DNA of 29,367 nucleotides from an uncultured Clostridia bacterium (GTDB taxonomy: Bacteria; Bacillota; Clostridia; Oscillospirales; CAG-272), in NCBI GenBank assembly GCA_904501985.1, contig CAJGCT010000020.1:1-29367 (forward strand), read 5' to 3'. Every line of letters begins with the position of its first letter. The first letter of the stretch is position 1. Shown in pieces: positions 1 through 6,043 of the stretch. The position numbers were made by a program, and so were the translations under genes. The notes below the pieces were generated by a model that did not search any database, was not told the origin of the DNA, and saw only the letters and a list, made by a program, of their open reading frames with translations.

Positions 1-3000
1 CGCGATACCGAGGTGAACCTCAAGCACCTGACCGATGTTCATTCGGGAAGGAACGCCCATGGGGTTAAGAACGATATCAAGAGGAGTACCGTCGGGAAGG
101 AAGGGCATATCTTCGGGAGGAAGGATGCGTGAAACGACACCCTTGTTTCCGTGACGGCCCGCCATTTTGTCACCAACGGAGATCTTACGCTTCTGTGCAA
201 TATATACACGTACTACCTTGTTTACTCCGGGGGGAAGCTCGTCGGAATTTTCCCTTGAGAATACCTTAACGTCGATAACGATACCGGATTCGCCGTGGGG
301 CAGACGGAGGGATGTGTCGCGGACTTCTCTTGCCTTCTCGCCGAAGATGGCACGAAGCAGTCTTTCCTCCGCAGTAAGCTCGGTCTCACCCTTAGGAGTT
401 ACCTTACCTACCAGAATATCACCGGCTCTGACCTCAGTACCCTTTCTGATGATACCATCGGGAGTCAGGTCTTTAAGCGCGTCCTCGCCCACGTTGGGGA
501 TCTCCTTTGTGATCTCCTCAGGACCGAGCTTTGTATCACGCGCTTCGTGAGAATATTCCTCTATATGAATTGATGTGTAAATATCGTCGCGTACGAGACG
601 CTCGTTAAGAAGTACCGCGTCCTCGTAGTTGTAGCCTTCCCAGGTCATGAAGCCGATGAGGGCGTTCTTACCGAGGGAGATTTCGCCGTTATCGGTTGCG
701 GGACCGTCGGCAATAACCTGCCTCTGTTCAACACGCTCGCCTACATCAACGATGGGCTTCTGGTTTACGCAGGTGCCCTGATTTGAGCGCTTGAACTTAA
801 TGAGATGGTAAACATCCTTTGTGCCGGAGTCGGTACGGATAACGATCTCGTCAGCGCATACCTTTTCAACATATCCGGCATTTCTTGCACATACAACAAC
901 ACCGGAGTCAACAGCTGCCTTGTACTCCATACCGGTTGCAACGATAGGAGCGTTGGAAACCAACAGCGGCACTGCCTGCTTCTGCATGTTTGAACCCATG
1001 AGCGCACGGGAGTTGTCGTCGTTTTCAAGGAAGGGGATGCAGGCGGTTGCAACGGAAACAACCATCTTAGGTGAAACGTCCATATAGTCCGCTTCTTCCG
1101 CATTGAATTCGATGATCTCGTTTCTGCGGCGACCGGAAATACGCTTGTTTACAAAGCGTCCGTTTTCATCAAGAGGCTCGTTAGCCTGTGCTACAGTGTA
1201 ATTATCCTCCACATCCGCGGTCATGTATTCGACCTCATCGGTAACTATACCGGTTGCCTTGTCGATCTTGCGGTAAGGTGCTTCGATGAAACCGTAGTTG
1301 TTGATCTTAGCATAGGTGGAAAGATAGGAAATAAGACCGATGTTAGGACCTTCGGGAGTCTCGATGGGGCACATACGACCGTAGTGGGTGTAGTGTACGT
1401 CGCGGACCTCGAAGGATGCACGGTCACGGGACAGACCGCCAGGACCGAGTGCCGACAGGCGGCGCTTGTGTGTAAGCTCGGCAAGGGGGTTGTTCTGATC
1501 CATGAACTGTGAAAGCGGAGAAGAACCGAAAAATTCACGGATAGCTGTGACAACGGGTCTGATATTTATAAGTGTATTGGGGGTGAGGGTTTCCGCATCT
1601 TGAGTAGTCATGCGCTCTTTAACGGTCTTGTACATACGGGAGAAGCCGATGCGCAGCTGATTCTGCAGAAGCTCACCGACGGAGCGCAGACGACGGTTTC
1701 CGAGATGGTCGATGTCGTCCTTTGTTCCGATATCATGAGCAAGGCAGGTGAGATAGTTGATGGATGCAAAAATATCATCCTTTGTAATATGCTTAGGAGA
1801 GAGCTCGGCAATTCTTTCACGTGCCAGCTTCTTAAACTCGTCGATATCTCCGCCAACCTCTTCAAGAATCTCCATCATAACAGAGAGCTTGACCTTTTCG
1901 GTGATGCCGATATCCTCAAGATCACATCCGATAACATACTTCGGCTCAATCATGCCGTTGCCGAATACCTTGACCTCGGTCTCGCCATCCTCAAGCAGCA
2001 GATATACTTCGTTGACACCTGCATTCTCAACAGCCATAGCCTTGTCGTTGTCAAGAAGCTCATTTGCATCAAAGAGGAGCTCGCCCGTGATGGGGGAGAC
2101 AACAGGACGCGCAAGAGTGTGACCTGCGATACGTTTGCCAAGAGCCAGCTTTTTGTCGTACTTATAGCGTCCGACAGGTGCCAAGTCATAGCGCTTGGGA
2201 TCAAAGAAAAGATTATTGATAAGAAGCTGTGCGCTTTCAACCAGCGGAGGCTCGCCGGGACGGAGCTTCTTGTAGATTTCCTTAAGAGCCTCGTCGCCAA
2301 GGGAGGTATGATTCTTGTCGGCTTCAGCCTGCATCATATCCTTGTCCATGGTGGCGATGAGCTTGGGGTCCTCACCGAAATATTTAATGATCTCGTCGTT
2401 TGTTTCAATACCGAGGGCACGGATGAGAACGGTAACGGGAATCTTGCGGTTTTTATCTATGCGTACATAGAAAATATCGTTTGCATCGGTCTCGTATTCA
2501 AGCCATGCACCGCGGTAAGGAATAACGGTAGCCGTATAGATGACCTTACCTGTCTTGTCGATAGAGGTCTCATAATATATACCCGGAGATCTTACGATCT
2601 GGGATACGATAACGCGCTCTGCACCGTTGATTATAAAAGTACCGTTGTCGGTCATCAGCGGGAAGTCGCCCATAAATACCGCTGACTCCTTAACCTCTCC
2701 GGTCGCTTTGTTTGTAAGGCGTACCGTAACGCGCAGGGGAGCTGCGAAATTGGTGTCGCGTTCCTTGCACTCCTCCTCAGGGTACTTAGGGGTCGGGTCG
2801 ATGGTATAATCAATGAATTCGATAACGAGATTGCCGGAATAGTCGGTAATCGGCGACACGTCACGCAGCACCTCGCGGAGTCCCTCTTCGAGGAACCACC
2901 TGTATGACTTCTTCTGCACCTCGATAAGATTAGGCATCTCCAGAGTGTCGCCTATTTTAGCGAAACTCATTCGTTCAGTCTTGCCGAGCATCGTGGGGTT

Positions 3001-3009
3001 GACCACCAT
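1..3009 (-). CDS. rpoB: RNA polymerase subunit beta, 3' end cut by window
   Basis: Beta subunit of RNA polymerase, forming one jaw of the DNA and RNA-hybrid binding cleft. The window holds 1003 codons from the start; the frame runs open through position 1, ending in VLEVHLGIA, which matches the conserved region ahead of the C-terminal clamp, so roughly the last 200 residues are outside. The rifampicin region is at residues 495-520 (about 1430-1527): FFGSS-PLSQFMDQNN, then LTHKRRLSALGPGG. D504, H514 and S519 match E. coli D516, H526 and S531 and look rifampicin-sensitive; P498 replaces E. coli Q510. A GDKMAGRHGNKG motif lies near residues 944-958. I chose the ATG at 3009 (MVVNPTMLGK, like clostridial starts) because GGAGTGA lies just upstream; the in-frame ATGs at 3054 and 3042 have no ribosome binding site. 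It reads away from rpsT; rpoC would be expected beyond the window. Confidence 0.98.
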   Translation of the reverse strand, partial: MVVNPTMLGKTERMSFAKIGDTLEMPNLIEVQKKSYRWFLEEGLREVLRDVSPITDYSGNLVIEFIDYTIDPTPKYPEEECKERDTNFAAPLRVTVRLTNKATGEVKESAVFMGDFPLMTDNGTFIINGAERVIVSQIVRSPGIYYETSIDKTGKVIYTATVIPYRGAWLEYETDANDIFYVRIDKNRKIPVTVLIRALGIETNDEIIKYFGEDPKLIATMDKDMMQAEADKNHTSLGDEALKEIYKKLRPGEPPLVESAQLLINNLFFDPKRYDLAPVGRYKYDKKLALGKRIAGHTLARPVVSPITGELLFDANELLDNDKAMAVENAGVNEVYLLLEDGETEVKVFGNGMIEPKYVIGCDLEDIGITEKVKLSVMMEILEEVGGDIDEFKKLARERIAELSPKHITKDDIFASINYLTCLAHDIGTKDDIDHLGNRRLRSVGELLQNQLRIGFSRMYKTVKERMTTQDAETLTPNTLINIRPVVTAIREFFGSSPLSQFMDQNNPLAELTHKRRLSALGPGGLSRDRASFEVRDVHYTHYGRMCPIETPEGPNIGLISYLSTYAKINNYGFIEAPYRKIDKATGIVTDEVEYMTADVEDNYTVAQANEPLDENGRFVNKRISGRRRNEIIEFNAEEADYMDVSPKMVVSVATACIPFLENDDNSRALMGSNMQKQAVPLLVSNAPIVATGMEYKAAVDSGVVVCARNAGYVEKVCADEIVIRTDSGTKDVYHLIKFKRSNQGTCVNQKPIVDVGERVEQRQVIADGPATDNGEISLGKNALIGFMTWEGYNYEDAVLLNERLVRDDIYTSIHIEEYSHEARDTKLGPEEITKEIPNVGEDALKDLTPDGIIRKGTEVRAGDILVGKVTPKGETELTAEERLLRAIFGEKAREVRDTSLRLPHGESGIVIDVKVFSRENSDELPPGVNKVVRVYIAQKRKISVGDKMAGRHGNKGVVSRILPPEDMPFLPDGTPLDIVLNPMGVPSRMNIGQVLEVHLGIA

Positions 3010-3267
3010 AGAAACTATCACTCCATTCAACAAAATTGACATCCGGGTATTCATGCGTTTGTACCGCTTTACGATACAAAACGTATTTCACGCCCTGCGG
3101 TGGCAAATAAAAAACTACAGGTAAAAGTGCCGAATCCCTACATAGGATCAAATGTTACTTGTTTTTGCGGAAATCCACCTGTAATTTTATACAATAATTG
3201 CCTGCACTTCTGCGCATTTTTTGCCATCAGAGAAAAAGTGCGCATACTCAAAGCGATTATAATGCAG
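3010..3267 (-). other. rpoB 5' leader, structured untranslated region
   Basis: About 258 nt lie between the predicted start site of the rpoB promoter and the chosen rpoB ATG. I see no convincing coding sequence. Complementary segments are visible: GCACTT (3241-3236, minus strand) can pair with AAGTGC (3209-3204), which can alternatively pair with a second GCACTT (3130-3125). ACAGGT (3182-3177) matches ACCTGT (3122-3117). Near the gene, ACCGC (3102-3098) pairs with GCGGT (3067-3063) around a small inner stem. There is no obvious terminator. Six-base matches in AT-rich sequence can arise by chance, so regulation is inferred and not shown. Confidence 0.45.
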
Positions 3268-3273
3268 TATATT

Positions 3274-3302
3274 ATTATATCACAGGTCTTTTTATTTGTC
3301 AA
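3274..3302 (-). promoter_or_regulatory. sigma-A promoter for rpoB
   Basis: On the minus strand there is a perfect TTGACA (3302-3297), a 17-nt spacer and a perfect TATAAT (3279-3274), with TG one base ahead of the -10 box (extended -10). The predicted start is near 3267. This is one of the strongest promoters in the window and fits the high output expected for RNA polymerase subunits. Confidence 0.88.
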
Positions 3303-3379
3303 TAGGTAAAATGAAAGTTTTTTCCAAGGTTTCGAAAAAAATTCAGTTATCGGGAATGGCAGTGTGTTTTGCCGGATAC

Positions 3380-3411
3380 AAAAAGAAAAAGGTGTCGAAA
3401 AACAGACACCT
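3380..3411 (-). terminator. Orphan intrinsic terminator between rpoB and rpsT
   Basis: Minus strand: AGGTGTC (3411-3405) and GACACCT (3396-3390) form a 7-bp stem with an 8-nt loop, followed by TTTTCTTTTT (3389-3380). The T tract is much better on the minus strand than on the plus strand. No recognisable gene lies upstream of it on the minus strand, because rpsT is on the opposite strand. It may shield the rpoB promoter from incoming transcription or end a small RNA. Confidence 0.6.
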
Positions 3412-3635
3412 CTTTCTCACGAAAAAATCCTTCAATATTTAAATGCATATTTAAGTCTGCATTTTGTTGAAATTTTATGCATATCAACTCTCTTGGTGAA
3501 TTACCGCCGATTTTCTGATTCGTTTGTAAAATTAAACTTCGAAAAGCATTGTTTTTTGCCTTCACAGCGAAAAAATCAATGAATTTTCAGGCTCGATTAC
3601 TAAAAAATAAAATATTTTTTGAGAAATTTTCAAAA
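3412..3635. other. AT-rich intergenic stretch, no supported gene
   Basis: This stretch between the orphan terminator and the rpsT promoter holds only short low-complexity open frames without ribosome binding sites. An ATGCATAT octamer occurs twice (3443-3450 and 3477-3484), and long A and T tracts run up to the rpsT -35 box, where they could act as UP-element sequence. A weak TTGAAA on the minus strand near 3631 has no good -10 partner. Confidence 0.4.
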
Positions 3636-3640
3636 ACCCC

Positions 3641-3669
3641 TTGATATTTTGAAAAATTTGTGGTATGAT
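3641..3669 (+). promoter_or_regulatory. sigma-A promoter for rpsT
   Basis: TTGATA (3641-3646), a 17-nt spacer, TATGAT (3664-3669), with TGG directly ahead of the -10 box forming an extended -10. A-rich and T-rich tracts precede the -35 box. The predicted start is near 3676, giving an rpsT leader of about 97 nt. Confidence 0.82.
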
Positions 3670-3680
3670 ATATCGAGAAA

Positions 3681-3748
3681 TGCTGTTTATACAGCACAGG
3701 GCTCCCGGCTGCATCAGGCTAAAACTGTACAGTCAAGGCCTAATGCAG
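3681..3748 (+). promoter_or_regulatory. Structured rpsT leader, candidate autoregulatory element
   Basis: Two stem-loops precede the rpsT ribosome binding site. The first is TGCTGT-TTA-ACAGCA-like at about 3681-3696. The second is larger: CTGCATCAGGC (3709-3719) pairs with GCCTAATGCAG (3738-3748), 11 positions with one C/A mismatch. Its 18-nt loop contains the self-complementary ACTGTACAGT (3724-3733). The second stem ends 9 nt before the AAGGAGG, so it sits where it could influence ribosome access. S20 autoregulation at translation is known in E. coli; its presence here is inferred. Confidence 0.45.
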
Positions 3749-3772
3749 AAGATTTTGAAGGAGGTGAACAGT

Positions 3773-4039
3773 TTGCCGAACATTAAATCCGCAAAGAAGC
3801 GCGTTAAGGTTATCGAAGCTAAGACCATGCAGAATAAGATGCTCAAGACCGCGCTTAAGACTTCTATGAAGAAGTATGAAGCAGCACTCGCTTCCGGTGA
3901 TAAGGCTGCGGCCGCTGAAACTTATAAGGCAGCAGTCAAGAAGATCGACCAGGCAGTAGCTCAGGGTCTTCTCCACAAGAACAACGCCGCAAGAAAGAAG
4001 AGCAACTATACTGTAAAGCTCAACAATCTCGGTGCGTAA
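3773..4039 (+). CDS. rpsT: 30S ribosomal protein S20, UUG start
   Basis: S20 binds 16S rRNA early in 30S assembly. The 88-aa product starts PNIKSAKKRV after the initiator, the standard S20 N-terminus, and is lysine and alanine rich with the conserved C-terminal segment HKNNAARKKS. The start is TTG at 3773: an excellent AAGGAGGTGA at 3758-3767 gives ideal spacing, and homologues begin MPNIKSA here. An upstream in-frame ATG at 3665 lies inside the promoter and is not used. The gene stands alone between its own promoter and terminator. UUG initiation is also used by E. coli rpsT, where it takes part in translational autoregulation. Confidence 0.96.
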   Translation: MPNIKSAKKRVKVIEAKTMQNKMLKTALKTSMKKYEAALASGDKAAAAETYKAAVKKIDQAVAQGLLHKNNAARKKSNYTVKLNNLGA

Positions 4040-4060
4040 CTGCTCTTAATATGTAATTTT

Positions 4061-4089
4061 GGTGATGAAGCTTTTTTCATCACCTTTTT
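4061..4089 (+). terminator. Intrinsic terminator of rpsT
   Basis: GGTGATGAA (4061-4069) and TTCATCACC (4076-4084) form a perfect 9-bp stem with a 6-nt loop, followed by five T (4085-4089). It sits 21 nt after the rpsT stop. The stop codon of the convergent minus-strand gene (4082-4080) lies in the right arm. On the minus strand there is no T run after the stem, so it probably terminates mainly rightward transcription. Confidence 0.85.
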
Positions 4090-4976
4090 ACTTTGGTAAT
4101 GCTCCATACACGACCGTATACATCAACTGCCGCGCGGTAGATATCCTCGCCCGATGTGATATCGGCAAGCAGAAAACCGCAGGTGCTGCCGACTGTACTG
4201 ATATTTGCCGCGGATGAGCGGTGACGGCTGAGATTAAAAAAAGCAAGTGCCTCCGACAGCCTTTCGGTATCACTGAGAGCCATTTTCGGAGTGTCGCCGA
4301 GACGAATATACACAAAGCTGTCAAGACATCCGTCCGAGGCGGAAAAAGTCATGCGCAGATTTTCACTTTCCGCCGTAAATACGTCCCCTGCTTCTGACAG
4401 AACGGGGGTGAGTGTGCCTGCGTTTGTCCCGAACATCGCGGCGATTCCTTTTTTTGCTAACTTTCCGCTGTATGCAATAACCTCGGGCAGTGGTGCTGAA
4501 ACGGACTCCGATTCTTCTTCCGGAAGATTTTCAGGGACAGCAAGACTTACGTTTTCAATGGCTTTGGCTATTATGGTTACGGCTTCGCTGCTGTCTGTGT
4601 AATCCAAAGCCGCCAGCAGTGAGAATGTATCTGAAAATGCGTGAATATTCACGGTTTCACCTTGACGCATTTGCTTTGACAGCGATAACAGAGGAGTCAC
4701 ATCGACCTGTGATGGCAGGGCGGATACTGCATTTTCAAAGCGCAGTGCGGCGGCATACCTCGCCTCGGCTGACTGTGCCAAGTCCCATTCTCTGAGCGCG
4801 TCTGAACACAATGTTAGTGTGCCGCGGCAGTCGTCAAGCTCGTTTTTATGAAGTCTTGTGCCAAGATGCGTTGCCACAAGTCCGAGTACGAGACAAAGAA
4901 CCGTAAGAGAAATTAAAAAAGTGTACGCTATTCGCGTATCGCGGAGATTCTCGTTGTCGCTTCTGAGTTTTCTCAT
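4080..4976 (-). CDS. Membrane-anchored extracytoplasmic protein, function unknown
   Basis: I do not recognise this 298-aa protein with confidence. Residues 1-15 are charged, residues 16-38 form one hydrophobic segment (AYTFLISLTVLCLVLGLVA), and the rest is hydrophilic, so a single N-terminal anchor with an external domain is likely. Residues 40-150 look helical; a short acidic linker EEESESVS follows near 155-163; the C-terminal half ends in a beta-rich stretch (RAAVDVYGRVWSITKV). The single anchor, helical middle and PepSY-like tail faintly recall the spore germination protein YpeB, but it is much shorter and the match is weak. The start ATG at 4976 has GAGGT five bases upstream. It is monocistronic and convergent with rpsT, overlapping that gene's terminator. 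A TACAAT box lies upstream on the minus strand without a good -35. Confidence 0.75.
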   Translation of the reverse strand: MRKLRSDNENLRDTRIAYTFLISLTVLCLVLGLVATHLGTRLHKNELDDCRGTLTLCSDALREWDLAQSAEARYAAALRFENAVSALPSQVDVTPLLSLSKQMRQGETVNIHAFSDTFSLLAALDYTDSSEAVTIIAKAIENVSLAVPENLPEEESESVSAPLPEVIAYSGKLAKKGIAAMFGTNAGTLTPVLSEAGDVFTAESENLRMTFSASDGCLDSFVYIRLGDTPKMALSDTERLSEALAFFNLSRHRSSAANISTVGSTCGFLLADITSGEDIYRAAVDVYGRVWSITKVKR

Positions 4977-5067
4977 GATATACCTCGCTTGAGCCGGGGC
5001 GGCGTACTTTTTATCAAAATCTATTGTACCCCGAAAAAATCAAATTATTTTAAGCTGGAGAAAAGAA

Positions 5068-5589
5068 ATGAGTGAAATTTCTTCAAATAAAGATATAAAT
5101 ATAGTCCTTGTAGAACCCGAGATACCTCAAAATACGGGAAATATTGCCCGTACCTGTGCCGCAACCGGTGCGGCACTTCATCTTGTGCGCCCTCTTGGAT
5201 TTGAGATAGATGACCGTAAATTAAAGCGTGCAGGACTTGATTATTGGGATAAGCTTGATATTACATACTACGACGGACTTGACGATTTCTTCCAAAAGAA
5301 TCCCGATGCGGAGTTTTTCTTATTTACCACAAAGGCAAAGCATTGCTACAGCGATATAGTTTACCCGAAGCGAGTGTTCCTCATGTTCGGTAAGGAAACA
5401 AAGGGTCTTCCCGAAGAGCTTTTGTACCAAAATCCTGAAAGGTGTGTGCGCATACCTATGCGTGACACACTTCGCTCGCTGAATTTGTCAAATTCGGCGG
5501 CGATTGCCGTGTACGAGGTACTGCGCCAGCGCGGCTTTGAAGGTCTGCGTGAGGACGGAGAGCTGACAAAATACAAATGGGATGAATGA
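5068..5589 (+). CDS. trmL: tRNA (cytidine(34)-2'-O)-methyltransferase, TrmL/SpoU family
   Basis: SPOUT-class enzyme that methylates the 2'-hydroxyl of the wobble nucleotide of certain leucine tRNAs using S-adenosylmethionine. The 173-aa product has the three SpoU motifs: NTGNIARTCAATGA (residues 22-35, with the catalytic-type Arg28), LMFGKETKGLPEE (105-117), and IPMRDTLRSLNLSNSAA (129-145), which forms the knotted cofactor site. E. coli TrmL is slightly shorter (about 157 aa). It lacks the extra N-terminal domain of larger rRNA methyltransferases, which favours TrmL. The start ATG has CTGGAG 10 nt upstream. It is divergent from the unknown membrane protein gene, with only about 90 bp between. 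I find no terminator between its stop and the SRP promoter. Confidence 0.93.
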   Translation: MSEISSNKDINIVLVEPEIPQNTGNIARTCAATGAALHLVRPLGFEIDDRKLKRAGLDYWDKLDITYYDGLDDFFQKNPDAEFFLFTTKAKHCYSDIVYPKRVFLMFGKETKGLPEELLYQNPERCVRIPMRDTLRSLNLSNSAAIAVYEVLRQRGFEGLREDGELTKYKWDE

Positions 5590-5643
5590 CACGGCAGTAA
5601 ACAGGTCAAATTATATCCCCAATGTTAAATTTCAAAAAAACTC

Positions 5644-5672
5644 TTGCATTATTATAAAAAATCTGATATAAT
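5644..5672 (+). promoter_or_regulatory. sigma-A promoter for SRP RNA
   Basis: TTGCAT (5644-5649), 17-nt spacer, perfect TATAAT (5667-5672) with TGA ahead (extended -10). The predicted start is near 5679. A run of seven A and CTC directly precede the -35 box, identical to the sequence before the dprA promoter. Confidence 0.85.
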
Positions 5673-5707
5673 ATATTACCGTCGGGCAAAATGACCCGAT
5701 AACAAAC

Positions 5708-6013
5708 GACAAGCTATAAAATAAGGCCATACCGGCCGGGGAATCAGCGGTGCCTTGTAACCTGCAATCCGCTATAGCAGGGGTGATCCCATCAGTAAGG
5801 GCTGATTTTGTGTGGTCTGCACATGGGATTTTATATGTTGAAGGATGGGTCTTACGCAATCGGAAGCCGTGAACCATGTCAGGTGGGGAACCAAGCAGCA
5901 TTAAACGGTCACTCCGATGTGCCGTAAGGTCGCCTGTCCGGAGTATATGCCCATGTTCACGCACATAGGCGCAGTTCGAGCTTTTGGTGTATGGCCTTAT
6001 TTTATAGCTTGTC
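5708..6013 (+). ncRNA. ffs: Signal recognition particle RNA, large bacterial type
   Basis: RNA scaffold of the signal recognition particle. The Alu domain is recognisable at about 5733-5790 (AGCGGTGCC, CCTGCAATCCGC, TAGCAGGGG, ATCCC), as in Bacillus scRNA. The S domain lies at about 5868-5936: GAACCATGTCAGG, then a GGAA tetraloop closed by TGG/CCA, then AAGCAGCATTAAACGG, the Ffh binding site. The two ends form a perfect 25-bp helix: 5708-5732 pairs with 5989-6013. Transcription probably starts near 5679, so the primary transcript is about 340 nt and would be trimmed. dnaX follows 30 nt later, as in Bacillus subtilis. Position is firm; exact mature ends are inferred. Confidence 0.95.
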
Positions 6014-6022
6014 CTATTTTTT
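5989..6022 (+). terminator. Possible SRP RNA 3' terminator
   Basis: The right arm of the 25-bp terminal helix is followed, after CTA, by six T (6017-6022). A long stem plus T run could terminate the SRP transcript, but the T run starts three bases past the stem, and dnaX has no separate promoter that I can find. Partial read-through into dnaX is therefore likely. Confidence 0.45.
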
Positions 6023-6043
6023 AGAGCGAGGTGACGGAAGAAA

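Noticed and set aside
1600..2685. 361-codon plus-strand open frame
   Set aside because: It is antisense to rpoB, whose conserved protein motifs run through the same bases; no ribosome site or family match.
3042..3054. Upstream ATG starts for rpoB
   Set aside because: No Shine-Dalgarno sequence; the ATG at 3009 has one and matches clostridial N-termini.
3347..3565. 72-codon minus-strand open frame in the rpoB-rpsT gap
   Set aside because: Runs through the orphan terminator, has no ribosome site and low-complexity AT-driven composition.
3665..3772. Upstream ATG start for rpsT
   Set aside because: Lies in the -10 box region; S20 homologues start at the UUG with its strong ribosome site.
5632..5964. 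110-codon minus-strand open frame
   Set aside because: Overlaps the SRP RNA gene, whose conserved structure explains the sequence.
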